This document shows, in pieces, positions 26,250-35,303 of a DNA stretch of 64,000 nucleotides (the first letter of the stretch is position 1; every line of letters begins with the position of its first letter). The position numbers and the translations under genes were made by a program. This DNA is from Rhizobium glycinendophyticum. Lineage in GTDB: Bacteria; Pseudomonadota; Alphaproteobacteria; Rhizobiales; Rhizobiaceae. The notes beneath the pieces were generated by a model, which worked only from the letters and a program-made list of their open reading frames with translations, searched no databases and was not told the DNA's origin. The DNA is taken from the NCBI RefSeq assembly GCF_006443685.1, contig NZ_VFYP01000004.1, positions 190,894 through 254,893 of the forward strand, written 5' to 3'.

Positions 26250-26510
26250 ATGGGCACAGATCCCGAGGCCCGCAGAGCGATCGCACAACGCGCCATTGAT
26301 CGCGCGAAAGGGCGTGGGACGGCGATCGACACGGATCCTGCCTTCCTTGCCTTACTGGAGGAATGGATCGGGGGAGAAATCGACATGAAGGCCATGCGCT
26401 TACGATACCTTGAAATGACCGCTCTACAAGTTGCCGAGCGGCGGGGCTCGCGCAATAGCCTCTCCGGCATAAACCCTTCGGAATCATCGTACGAGGTGAC
26501 CAAAGAATAA
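26250..26510 (+). CDS. Small hypothetical protein
   Basis: 86-residue protein from ATG 26250. MGTDPEARRAIAQRAIDRAK, then a segment with DPAFLALLEEWIGGEIDMKA and MRLRYLEMTALQVAERR: mostly helical and charged, like small antitoxin or DNA-binding helper proteins, though I cannot name the family. One of few plus-strand genes in this block. Its stop lies within the minus-strand terminator at 26508-26541. Confidence 0.6.
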   Translation: MGTDPEARRAIAQRAIDRAKGRGTAIDTDPAFLALLEEWIGGEIDMKAMRLRYLEMTALQVAERRGSRNSLSGINPSESSYEVTKE

Positions 26511-26541
26511 AAAAATGGGCCTGCGGAAAACCGCGGCCCAT
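26508..26541 (-). terminator. Terminator of the methylase-helicase operon
   Basis: On the minus strand ATGGGCCGCGG-TTTT-CCGCAGGCCCAT (one bulged base) is followed by a run of seven T residues (plus-strand A-run 26508-26515). It lies 135 bases after the stop of the 1,696-residue gene. Confidence 0.85.
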
Positions 26542-26675
26542 GAAGTGTGGAGATCTAAAACCTCCAGAGGGGAACAGCTGCTGCGACGGAATTGGGAGGT
26601 GACCGTCATGCGCATCAGCTGAAGGCACTTTGCCCGAGTTTTGACCAGCTGGATAACATTTATTGTGCAACGCAG

Positions 26676-29600
26676 CTATGCAGCTGCCGCGGCGGTCACG
26701 TTGTCCAGACCTTCCGCCAGCTGTGCGTCGATTGACCTCAACTTCAACCGCGTTTCCTTGAGGTCGTCTGCGAACGCAAAAGTGCCTCCGTCTCGGGACC
26801 GGTAGGACACTAATCGCCGCTTGGCCTCTTCGAGCTGCCGGCGATACTGGTTCTGTTCCACATCGAAGCCCCTGAGAGCGTGTTCCAGGCGTGATATGGC
26901 TCCGAGCGGTGTGACCGTCACCGCCAGATCGATCTCGTAGTCGGCCCCGGTGCGCTGTAGCAGCGTCTCATAACGATAACCATCGCCTTTGCCGAAGCGC
27001 TCACCCTCATAGACAAGATCGAAGCCACCGATCGTCCCCAGATGCACCTCGCCCTCTTGCCGCAACTGCAGAAGCGTGAGGATCTCTTTCATCAGCGCGC
27101 GACCGGCCTCCTTTCGCTCGGTATATTCTTGCCCGAGCACCGTCATGGTGAAGGCATCGCCGCCGGTCGGCTTAAGCCGGGCGGTGTCCTGTTCGATTTC
27201 GCCGATACGGCGGTTCGCCGTTTCGATCTCACGCTCTGCATCACGCATCTGTCGGCGGACGGCATACTGATCGTCTTCGTGCGCGGCCCGTAGCCGTTCG
27301 AGCCTGGCAATATCGGCTTCGAGGCCAGCCTTCTGCATCAGCCGCGCATCGCCGGAGGCGATAGCCTTTGCCATGGCGAATTGGCTGGCGGCACCTTCGC
27401 CGATGTCTTCGAGCCGGCGGATTGAGGTATCTCCCGACAAGGCGGCGGCGATGAAACGGGCCTTGCGCTCATTGTTCTGCCACATGCTGGCGTCGAGCGA
27501 ACCCTCCGTGGCATAGGCGAAGATGTCGACCTCGTCATGCTGGTTGCCCTGTCGCACGATCCGACCCTCGCGCTGCTCAATCTGCGACGGCAGCCATGGA
27601 ACGTCGAGATGGTGGAGGGCCTTAAGCCGCAGTTGGGCATTGACCCCTGTGCCCATCGTCTCGGAAGAGCCGATGAGAAACCGGACCTTGCCGGCGCGAA
27701 CGTCGCCGAACAGCCGCTGCTTGGCCTCGGTTTTCTTGTAATCCTGCATGAACGCGATCTGCGCGGCGGGCACGCCAAGCCGGATTAGTTCATCGCGGAT
27801 GAACCGATAGGCGGAGAAGCCGCGGGACTTTTCGACATTGATCGTGCCGAGATCGGAAAAGATCATCTGTGCGGCGCCGGGGAGATCAAAGTCCTTGCCG
27901 TCAGGGCGGCGATAGATGGCCTCGCCGGTCTCTATCCAGATCCGGTGGGCATTGCGGACCAGCAGATTGAGCTTATTGTCCGCCTCATTGCCGGCTGCCG
28001 GCATGACGAAGCGCAGGTCGATCGCGGCATGGCGTCCGTCAGTGATAACGGAGAGCAGAATGTCATCGCCGGGCTTGGCCGGACCTTCGCGTTTCTCGAT
28101 CGCCTTGATCCTGGTATCGAGCATCTGCTGGTAGGTCTTGAACAGCGCCGTCGGCTTGGCCGTGAGGATCTGCCGGCGGCCGGTAGAGAGGTTGGGCACC
28201 TTCACATATTGCCTTAGATCGTCCGGCAAGACGACGTCGGCAAAGGTTCGGAACATGGCAATCAGTTCGGGCACGTTGACGAAGGAGGCGAAGCGGCTGA
28301 CCGGCTTGTATTTGCCGGACGGCTGGATTTCGAGTTCGGTCGTCGTATCGCCGAAGCAGGATGCCCACGCATCGAACTCGTGAAGCCCGCGCTCAGCAAG
28401 TGCCGCGTGGCCAAGCAGCCGTTGGATGGAGAACATCTCGCCAAGCGTGTTGGTGATCGGCGTGCCGGAGGCCAGGACCAATGCGCGGCCCGGGTTTTTC
28501 GTCTCGATATAGCGTGATTTGACATAGAGATCCCAGGCGCGCTGCGAGCCGTTCGGGTCGATACCCTTTAGCGTCGACATATTAGTCGCGAAGGAAAGCT
28601 TCCGGAATTCCTGCGCCTCGTCGACGACGATCTGGTCGATGCCGATTTCCGAGATCGTCAGCAGGTCGTCCTTGCGAGTGGCAAGACCTTCGAGCCGCTC
28701 CTGCAGTCCTTCCTTCAGCCGCTCGAGGCGCTTGCGCGAGACGCGATCCTCGCTGTCGACTTTGGTCAGCAGATCCTCATAGAGCTTCAACTCATCCTGG
28801 ATCATCGCCTGCTCAAAGGTGGAGGGAACCGCGATGAAGCGGAAGGCTGAGTGGGTGATGATGATCGCATCCCAGGTCGCGGTCGCCGCTCGGCTGAGGA
28901 ACCGTGCGCGCTTGTCCTTCGTAAAATTGGTCTCGTCGGCGACGAAAATACGGGCATTCGGATAGAGACCTAAGAATTCGCGGGCGGCCTGAGCCAGGCA
29001 ATGGCCGGGCACGACCAACATCGCCTTAGCAATCAGGCCGAGCCGGCGCTGTTCCATGATGGCGGCCGCCATGGTCATCGTCTTGCCGGCGCCGACGGCA
29101 TGGGCGAGATAGGTGGAACCATCGGCGATGATCCGCCAAATTCCGCGTTTCTGGTGCCCATAAAGAACGAAGGCGCCAGAGGCGCCGGGGAGTTTGAGAT
29201 GGGACCCGTCGAATTTGCGCGGCGCGATATTGTTGAAGCGGTCGTTGTACTCCCGCGCCAACCGATCAGTGCGGTCGGGATCGGTCCAGACCCAGTCCTG
29301 AAAGGACAGTTTGATCCTCTGCAGCTTGTCGCGCGCGGCCTCGGTATCGACGACGTTGAGGACCCGGCGCTCGCCGTCGACATCCTTGATCACGTCGAAG
29401 ATCTGTGGGACCCGGCTGTTCAAGGCATCGGCGAGCAGATCGCCGGCATGCCGGCGGCTAGTGCCCCATTCGGATGTGCCGGCGGCGCTGTAGCCGAGTT
29501 GGCGAGCTTCGACGGTCCACGACCCGAGCTCCGGCATATGGTGGATGCGGATATCGACTTCCATCGTTTCTTTGACGAAAGCCACGACATCGGCAGCCGG

Positions 29601-31766
29601 GATCCATGGGGCGCCGAGACGAACCGTGATGTCGGAGGGGCGAAGATCGGCCGGCTGAACATCGGTCAGGGCGCAGACATTGCGCTCATAGATCGGATCG
29701 AGCTCGGTCGCCGCTTGCGCGGCAGACAGCTTGGTGCGCACAGCCCCGGAGAGGTACCCATCGGCTGTCTGCCACGATCCATCGGCCGGGTCACGGAAGA
29801 TAGCCTCTCCCAGCTCGTCGATCACATCAGCTGGATCGCTATGGAGCAGCTCGGCGATATGGTCGATATCGACATGGCCGCGTTCGTTCAGCACGACGGC
29901 GAGCGCATCTGCCGGCGATGTGATGCTCGGCGGCGCCGGCGGAGCAATCACCCGTTCGGAGAAGATCGGACCGGGCTTTGCCGTGTCTGTCTCGAGATCG
30001 TAGTCCTCGATCGAGGCGACCAGCCAGCAATCCGGGTCATCCCGGAAGGGGGCAAGGTTCGGTTGGCGGTGGGTCTCCTTGACCTCGCCTGTTTCGGCGT
30101 CTTCCTGAATGGAAACGGTCGTCTTGTTGACCGGCCCGAAATCCCGCACGAAGCTCGACCAGGCGATACGCAGCCGCACCTGAAGATCACGCCAGGGGCG
30201 ATCGCTTTCCTGTGCCTTCAACACCTCGCGCACGGCATCGCGGATCGGGATCAGCTTGCTGATGATCCGGATATGCTTTTCCGAAATCCCGTCGCCGGTG
30301 CGGCCTTTGCGGACGGTAATCGGCGCAGCCGATCCGTCGAGCATCTGCATCAGGCCCTTGGAGCGGTCGAGGAAGAAGCTGCCCTCGCGAACAGGCACGC
30401 CCTTCGGTTGCAGATCGACAATCTCCCCGAGTTCATCTTCCAGATCGAGATCGATGGGCGTGGGCTCGCCGTCGTAGAGGTTCGCCGGCAGAAGATCGAC
30501 AGCAGCGGCGAGCGCCGCTTCAAGATCTTCGCCATCATGGGAACGGCACGTATAGGTCTCGCCGAACGGCCCCGAGGTCAGGGTGTGGGTACCGAGTACG
30601 AAATCAGGATGGTGGGCAAACCACCTGTTGACACGGATCGCACCTTCATCGTTGGTGGCCGGCCTGATCTCATCGACATCGAGCCACAGCTGATTGCCTT
30701 CAGCCTCACCGGCCTTGCGTTTGCGGAAGAACAGGATGTCGACAACGACGTCAGTGCCGGCGTCCAGGCGAAAACTGCCTTCGGGCAGACGAATGGCCGC
30801 AATCAAGTCTGCGGACTTGGCGATATGCTCCCGCGCTGTCGTGTCCGCCTTGTCCATCGTGCCATGTGAGGTGGCAAAGGCGGCGAGCGCGCCGGGCTTC
30901 AGAAGATCGATCGACCGGGCGATGAAATAGTCGTGGAGACGAAGGCCGAGTCCGCGATAGGTGCGGTCCGAGCGGACAGTACGATCGGAAAAGGGCGGGT
31001 TGCCGATGGCAAGATCGTAGATCGGCGCCAGATCGGTGCGGGCGAAGTCGCCATTGATAATCCGGGCCTTCGGCTGCAGCAGGCCGACGATGCGGGCCGT
31101 GACCGCATCAAGCTCGATCCCGGTGAGATAGGTGGCATCGCGAAAGCGCTCCGGCATTAGGGCCGGGAACAGACCTGTGCCGATGCCCGGCTCCAGCACC
31201 CGGCCGCCGCGCCACCCGAGTTTTGCTATCCCAGCCCAGATCAACCGGATGATAAATTCTGGCGTGAAGTGGGCGTATTGGGTGCAGCGGGCGAGGGACG
31301 CATAATCTGCCTCGGAGACGGCGCTTTCGAGCGAGGAACCGAGATCGTCCCAGCCTTGCCGGAAATCGACCTCGCCCGGCCGGCGGAACATGCCGTTGGC
31401 GAGCTCGTCGGCGCCAAAGCCGGTGAAGCGGATCAGCTGCGTCTGTTCTTCACACGTTGCCGGCCGGTCCTGCTTGGCAATTGCGTCGGTGATGAGGATC
31501 GCCGCAACATTCGCGCGGGCGCGATCCTTCCAGGAGGCGCCCAACTCGCGGTCACCATCAAGATAGAAGTTTGCTGGAGACACTGCTCGCCGAACAGGCG
31601 CGGCAGTGACGGGGAGGGCAGGGGCCGATGCCGGCGGAGTGGGATCTGGATCATCGTCATTGGCGGGATCGGGAGAGAAACCGCCAAACGCGGTCACACC
31701 AAACCCGAGCCCGGAGGACAGGGCAGAGCTGCCGAACATGTCGAAGGTAAAGGGATCATTGCTCAT
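26676..31766 (-). CDS. Giant N6-adenine methyltransferase-like/SF2 helicase fusion (DarB-like)
   Basis: 1,696-residue protein. A Rossmann methyltransferase-like domain has the SAM motif LEPGIGTGLF (191-200) and the catalytic NPPF (256-259) of amino-methyltransferases. After a long middle region come SNF2-type helicase motifs: HAVGAGKTMTM (889-899, Walker A), VVDEAQEFR (DEAQ box), LASGTPITNT, and motif VI QREGRIVRQGN. A coiled coil near the C-terminus precedes a final beta-rich domain. The layout matches phage P1 DarB and related plasmid proteins; DarB protects injected DNA from type I restriction. ATG 31766 follows GGAGCTTTTC. Methylation could be lost or active; the NPPF motif is intact. Confidence 0.87.
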   Translation of the reverse strand: MSNDPFTFDMFGSSALSSGLGFGVTAFGGFSPDPANDDDPDPTPPASAPALPVTAAPVRRAVSPANFYLDGDRELGASWKDRARANVAAILITDAIAKQDRPATCEEQTQLIRFTGFGADELANGMFRRPGEVDFRQGWDDLGSSLESAVSEADYASLARCTQYAHFTPEFIIRLIWAGIAKLGWRGGRVLEPGIGTGLFPALMPERFRDATYLTGIELDAVTARIVGLLQPKARIINGDFARTDLAPIYDLAIGNPPFSDRTVRSDRTYRGLGLRLHDYFIARSIDLLKPGALAAFATSHGTMDKADTTAREHIAKSADLIAAIRLPEGSFRLDAGTDVVVDILFFRKRKAGEAEGNQLWLDVDEIRPATNDEGAIRVNRWFAHHPDFVLGTHTLTSGPFGETYTCRSHDGEDLEAALAAAVDLLPANLYDGEPTPIDLDLEDELGEIVDLQPKGVPVREGSFFLDRSKGLMQMLDGSAAPITVRKGRTGDGISEKHIRIISKLIPIRDAVREVLKAQESDRPWRDLQVRLRIAWSSFVRDFGPVNKTTVSIQEDAETGEVKETHRQPNLAPFRDDPDCWLVASIEDYDLETDTAKPGPIFSERVIAPPAPPSITSPADALAVVLNERGHVDIDHIAELLHSDPADVIDELGEAIFRDPADGSWQTADGYLSGAVRTKLSAAQAATELDPIYERNVCALTDVQPADLRPSDITVRLGAPWIPAADVVAFVKETMEVDIRIHHMPELGSWTVEARQLGYSAAGTSEWGTSRRHAGDLLADALNSRVPQIFDVIKDVDGERRVLNVVDTEAARDKLQRIKLSFQDWVWTDPDRTDRLAREYNDRFNNIAPRKFDGSHLKLPGASGAFVLYGHQKRGIWRIIADGSTYLAHAVGAGKTMTMAAAIMEQRRLGLIAKAMLVVPGHCLAQAAREFLGLYPNARIFVADETNFTKDKRARFLSRAATATWDAIIITHSAFRFIAVPSTFEQAMIQDELKLYEDLLTKVDSEDRVSRKRLERLKEGLQERLEGLATRKDDLLTISEIGIDQIVVDEAQEFRKLSFATNMSTLKGIDPNGSQRAWDLYVKSRYIETKNPGRALVLASGTPITNTLGEMFSIQRLLGHAALAERGLHEFDAWASCFGDTTTELEIQPSGKYKPVSRFASFVNVPELIAMFRTFADVVLPDDLRQYVKVPNLSTGRRQILTAKPTALFKTYQQMLDTRIKAIEKREGPAKPGDDILLSVITDGRHAAIDLRFVMPAAGNEADNKLNLLVRNAHRIWIETGEAIYRRPDGKDFDLPGAAQMIFSDLGTINVEKSRGFSAYRFIRDELIRLGVPAAQIAFMQDYKKTEAKQRLFGDVRAGKVRFLIGSSETMGTGVNAQLRLKALHHLDVPWLPSQIEQREGRIVRQGNQHDEVDIFAYATEGSLDASMWQNNERKARFIAAALSGDTSIRRLEDIGEGAASQFAMAKAIASGDARLMQKAGLEADIARLERLRAAHEDDQYAVRRQMRDAEREIETANRRIGEIEQDTARLKPTGGDAFTMTVLGQEYTERKEAGRALMKEILTLLQLRQEGEVHLGTIGGFDLVYEGERFGKGDGYRYETLLQRTGADYEIDLAVTVTPLGAISRLEHALRGFDVEQNQYRRQLEEAKRRLVSYRSRDGGTFAFADDLKETRLKLRSIDAQLAEGLDNVTAAAAA

Positions 31767-31856
31767 GAAAAGCTCCTTTGGAAAGCGGGCGTGCGAAATC
31801 GACCGGTCGAGAGTTCGACGAGTTGCAGCGCTCGGATTGTGGGGACTGTTTCTGGC

Positions 31857-32462
31857 TTAGGCTGCCAGGACCGCGGGGAGATGGCGCAGATGCACCGGCA
31901 GCTTGGCGGCGATTTCGTCGTCGGTCAGCGTGTCGAGCAGCTTCAGGAAGGTACCTTCCTTGCCACCATAGAGCAGCACCGTGCGATGGCCCTGCACTGG
32001 CTTCGGCCAGCGGGGACCGGCATAACCGCGATAATCGTCCGCGGTGGTACTCCAGATATGCTCGAGCCGTTCTTCGCGACTCATTGCCCCGGCCAGTCGG
32101 GTTTCGCGATCAAGGATCGCAGAGCGCATGGCCTCGACCGAGTTTGGATCAGAGAGATCGCAGTAGGTGTGGAAATAGCGGACGGCGTCATCGATGCGGA
32201 TCGCGTAGAAGACGGAGGTTACGGAACCGGTCATAAACTCGCGCATCGCAAAGATCGGTCCACGCATCCATAGCGGCGGCAGAATGTCGAGCATATAGGA
32301 GTAGGAGGTCTCATCGATTTCGAACCATTCGCCGGCATAGGTGTCGGACTGATCACCGCCAAAACGATGTGGGCGCTTGGCGTGCCGGTCGAACATGCGG
32401 AACATGTCGGCGCGCTTGGCCACACCCTGAAACACTTTGCGGGGGAGGGATATCGAAGTCAT
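31857..32462 (-). CDS. DUF1419 family protein
   Basis: 201-residue soluble protein. Features are MFRMFDRHAKRPHRFGGDQS, GEWFEIDETSYSYMLDILPP, LWMRGPIFAMREFMTGSVTS and VFYAIRIDDAVRYFHTYCDL, matching proteins I know as DUF1419 from rhizobial plasmids. No catalytic motif is evident. ATG 32462 follows GGAAGGACCAGGCCG. It lies 90 bases upstream of the methylase-helicase and 74 bases downstream of the Toprim gene on the same strand, so the three may be one transcription unit. Confidence 0.75.
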   Translation of the reverse strand: MTSISLPRKVFQGVAKRADMFRMFDRHAKRPHRFGGDQSDTYAGEWFEIDETSYSYMLDILPPLWMRGPIFAMREFMTGSVTSVFYAIRIDDAVRYFHTYCDLSDPNSVEAMRSAILDRETRLAGAMSREERLEHIWSTTADDYRGYAGPRWPKPVQGHRTVLLYGGKEGTFLKLLDTLTDDEIAAKLPVHLRHLPAVLAA

Positions 32463-32536
32463 CGGCCTGGTCCTTCCGGAGTTTTGAGGACCGAAGTCGG
32501 CAATGTCGTTTCGACCTCACCATCCTCTTCAGTCCT

Positions 32537-33565
32537 TCATGACCCCTCCCGAGCGGCCGGCCTCGCGTCCGGGCGGGTCAAGGGCCAGCCTTGGCCGGGC
32601 AAAGCCTCCCTTGATGCGACCGGCGCGCATGCGGCAGGCCTCATCTTCTTCTCCATTTTCCTTTCCCATCTCTCCTTCTCTCTGTTCTTCAAGACCTCGT
32701 TCCAATCATCCGCCGAAGGTCGAAGGCGCTGCCAATTGCAGCCGGACACCTCGGCGAGCGCACGCAAACGCGCTGCGTAGATGTCTCCTTGGGAATTGCC
32801 ATCTGTCGCGGCCACCAGTGTCAGCCCCGGCCGGAGGGCGAGTTCGCAGAGCGCTGCATCTGTCGCCGGTGACCACCCGCCGCCTGTACTGAGATAGAGC
32901 GTGCCCTCGCGTGAACCCTCGAGCGCTGCGAGGCTCATCGCGTCGATCGCGGCCTCGGTGACGCAAATGCGGTTGGCATCACTCGGACCCAATCGGAACA
33001 GAAGCTTCGATCCCCTGGTCGAAAATCCGCGCCATTCGGGTCCGCGTTCTTCCCAGCCGACCACTCGGCCATGGCCATCAACATGCGCCGCCCACATGCT
33101 GCCGAAAGGTCCTTCCCGCAGGATGTCTACCCGAATGGCCTGCCGGATTATGGCAGACGGGATCAAGCGCTGCCAAGATAGATAGCGCCACGCGCCCGAT
33201 CCGGGCGAAGGCGAGCGCCGGCATCGCCAACGGTCAGCAATGGCCTCGTCTGACACTGCAGACCGCGACGGACGCCATTCCGGCCGGGTAAGCTGAAACC
33301 CGACCAGCGCTGCGACAGCGTCCGCGGCGGCCGGGAACGTCGTCTTTTCCAGAAACATCGCGAGGCCGAAGACGTCACCCTTCTCGTCACTCAGCGGATC
33401 GAACCAGCCTCGTCCGTCATGGGTCACGATAATGATGCTGCCACCATGCCGGTATTTGACGGCGCGACGCGTGCTTTCTCTCAGATCGAGTTCGTATCCG
33501 GCTTTCTCCAACAGGGCTTCACAACTGACCCTGGCGCGCAGCGCCTCTAATTTTTCTCGTTTCAT
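32537..33565 (-). CDS. DUF3991/Toprim-domain protein
   Basis: 342-residue protein. The N-terminal part is a DUF3991-type primase-associated domain (MKREKLEALRARVSCEALLE, VKYRHGGSIIIVTHDGRGWF, GDVFGLAMFLEKTTF). A Toprim domain follows with the conserved Glu in ICVTEAAIDAMSLAALEG and an Asp in LVAATDGNSQGDIYA (DxD-like). The tail is basic and proline rich. Such proteins resemble plasmid or phage primases lacking the polymerase core. ATG 33565 is chosen because homologues begin near MKREKLEALR; the frame extends upstream to 33751 with low-quality sequence. Confidence 0.82.
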   Translation of the reverse strand: MKREKLEALRARVSCEALLEKAGYELDLRESTRRAVKYRHGGSIIIVTHDGRGWFDPLSDEKGDVFGLAMFLEKTTFPAAADAVAALVGFQLTRPEWRPSRSAVSDEAIADRWRCRRSPSPGSGAWRYLSWQRLIPSAIIRQAIRVDILREGPFGSMWAAHVDGHGRVVGWEERGPEWRGFSTRGSKLLFRLGPSDANRICVTEAAIDAMSLAALEGSREGTLYLSTGGGWSPATDAALCELALRPGLTLVAATDGNSQGDIYAARLRALAEVSGCNWQRLRPSADDWNEVLKNREKERWERKMEKKMRPAACAPVASREALPGQGWPLTRPDARPAAREGS

Positions 33566-33631
33566 ATTTCTTTCGGCCGTGTAGCGGACGCTCCTTCTTT
33601 GTTGCCGCAATCTGCGGGTCACCTCTGTCCC

Positions 33632-33654
33632 GCCGCGAAGAGCGGAGGGGGCAA
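33632..33654 (-). promoter_or_regulatory. Variant of the shared leader box before the Toprim gene
   Basis: Plus-strand GCCGCGA, GGAGG and GGCAA blocks in the same order and near-identical spacing as in the DUF736 and ardC leaders, 67 bases before the start. One base of the first block differs. Confidence 0.4.
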
Positions 33655-33747
33655 GGGCGCAGTGCGCAACTGACAAAAGTTGCAGCAAGCGCTGCGGTGA
33701 AGCTTCCCTTGCGGCCGACAGGTCGCCAGCGGCAGGACATGCGGGTC

Positions 33748-33924
33748 TCAATGAGACCCGCAGGGGAGATACTCATGAACGATCTCAAGATCGTCTTCGT
33801 CATCGAGTTCGTCGGACGGAAGCACGCCGAATTCGTCGCCGGATTTGAACAGGGTGATCGGGACCATGAGGATGCGCGTAAGAGAAAATGCGTGGGCTTG
33901 TGCGAGTGCAAGATCCTGTGCCAT
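33748..33924 (-). CDS. Small acidic hypothetical protein
   Basis: 58-residue protein from ATG 33924 with a GGAGG ribosome site 7 bases upstream. MAQDLALAQAHAFSLTRILM, then VPITLFKSGDEFGVLPSDEL and a very acidic DDEDDLEIVHEYLPCG end. Strong ribosome site supports it; family unknown. The frame is open upstream to 34140 but without homology. It would be the first or second gene of the leading block when read from the right. Confidence 0.6.
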   Translation of the reverse strand: MAQDLALAQAHAFSLTRILMVPITLFKSGDEFGVLPSDELDDEDDLEIVHEYLPCGSH

Positions 33925-34679
33925 TTGGGAAACCTCCGTCCGGAGCGGGCCGATCCCGCTCGATGGCTCCTCGAAAGGACCAGGACAGATCGCGATCACC
34001 GCGCAGGCGAAGACAAGCGGCGGCAGCTTGCTAGCCGACCCCGATAGTGGGTTGATCGACGGAGATCCGGACTTGGTCCAGGACGCCATCCATAAAGAGC
34101 GGGATTGATCTGCTTCGGCCGGAATTGAGGTATCCGGCACAGATCAGTTACGGAAGCCAGTTCAGCATTTGTTGCCGAGCACCTCTCTTGCCAACCCACC
34201 AGTCAGCCGCGGCCAGCATTGTCCTGATCGGACTAGGCTTGGAGGACAGCGAAATCCGTCTCAGCTCGTGGCTCTACCAGGGCTACTTCGCTGGCGATTT
34301 TTTGACCCGTGCCAGAACTCGTCGAGATCATCATCGGCCCGGCTACGGAACGCATGGCGTTGCGCTTTATAATAGGATCCCAGTAGATCTAAAGCTGCTA
34401 CAAGCCTGGCATCTATCTGACATCGCTGCCTGTTGCACGGCAATGTATGATCCATCGTGTGAGGAAGCGGATTATCTTTCTCCCGAGAACGGTTGTGACG
34501 CAGGCGACACACCACATATCACGAAAGGAGATGCAATATACAGTAACGTTTTCACTAGCTTATCAAAAATCGCATAATGTGAATTATGGAACGTATCGTC
34601 AGGCGGACGAACAACCTTGTGAAAAGCAGTCGAAAATTTCCCAAAGCGTATGGAAGCTTCCGCAACGGTAACGCGGAAA
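33925..34679. other. Region without a supportable gene
   Basis: Open frames here are short and of low quality. It separates the leading-region block from the IS3 remnant. No long repeat or hairpin stood out. AT content rises towards 34500-34700, matching a junction with foreign DNA. Confidence 0.5.
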
Positions 34680-35043
34680 TTTCCCAACTGTCGTCGTGTG
34701 ACATGTTTGCCTTTCGCGTGGTAGAACATCTCGATGTTATCAAACACGTCCTGGCGAGCCTCTTAGCGCGAACGATGGACCTTGCGGCGTACCCGCTCCC
34801 GCCTGGAGAAGATTGCAGAATCTTTCAGCCACCGCATTGTCATGGCAGTTACCGCGCCGAACTCATCCCTTGCCGGCAGGCAAAACAAGATATCGCCGAG
34901 AGGGGAATGAACTCGATTGTAGTGCTTGAGCAACGATGCATAGTCCATGCTGGTGAACTGCGAGCCTTAATCCGAGTGGACCAATACCTGATCCTTCGGC
35001 TTACACATCGTCCGCACCAAAAACCGCAGGCGAGGAAGGACAA
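34680..35043 (-). pseudogene. IS3-family transposase (OrfB) remnant
   Basis: Pieces of a DDE integrase core lie in order in three frames. The first is LRFLVRTMCKPKDQVLVHSD, an in-frame TAA where Gln belongs, then GSQFTSMDYASLLKHYN. A second frame holds GNCHDNAVAERF with the catalytic Glu. A third gives ERVRRKVHRSRQDVFDNIEM followed by FYHAKGKH. The N-terminal two thirds and orfA are missing, and I found no terminal inverted repeats. It is an old, inactive insertion. Confidence 0.75.
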
Positions 35044-35303
35044 TGAATACCGACTTCCCTTAGCTTCCCTGGCGAGTTACGCGGCCGCTCTTTTTCAGAA
35101 TATCGCGCTTATCGGGAACGCGAGCTAGGTCTGCCGCCCTCCCCGCGCCTGCATTTTGCACGGCGGCGTAAAGCGGAGGACAGATAGCTGCTAGCCGATA
35201 CATTCTTTAGTGGCGAAGATGCCATACCTCCGTATGATTGAATGATCTGGGCAGGCGTGATCACTGTTCAATTTCAACCTCCCAATGAACTCTGGGACCT
35301 TGT

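Noticed and set aside
29001..30869. 622-codon open frame antisense to the methylase-helicase
   Set aside because: The minus-strand protein has complete catalytic motifs; this frame has the composition of an antisense frame.
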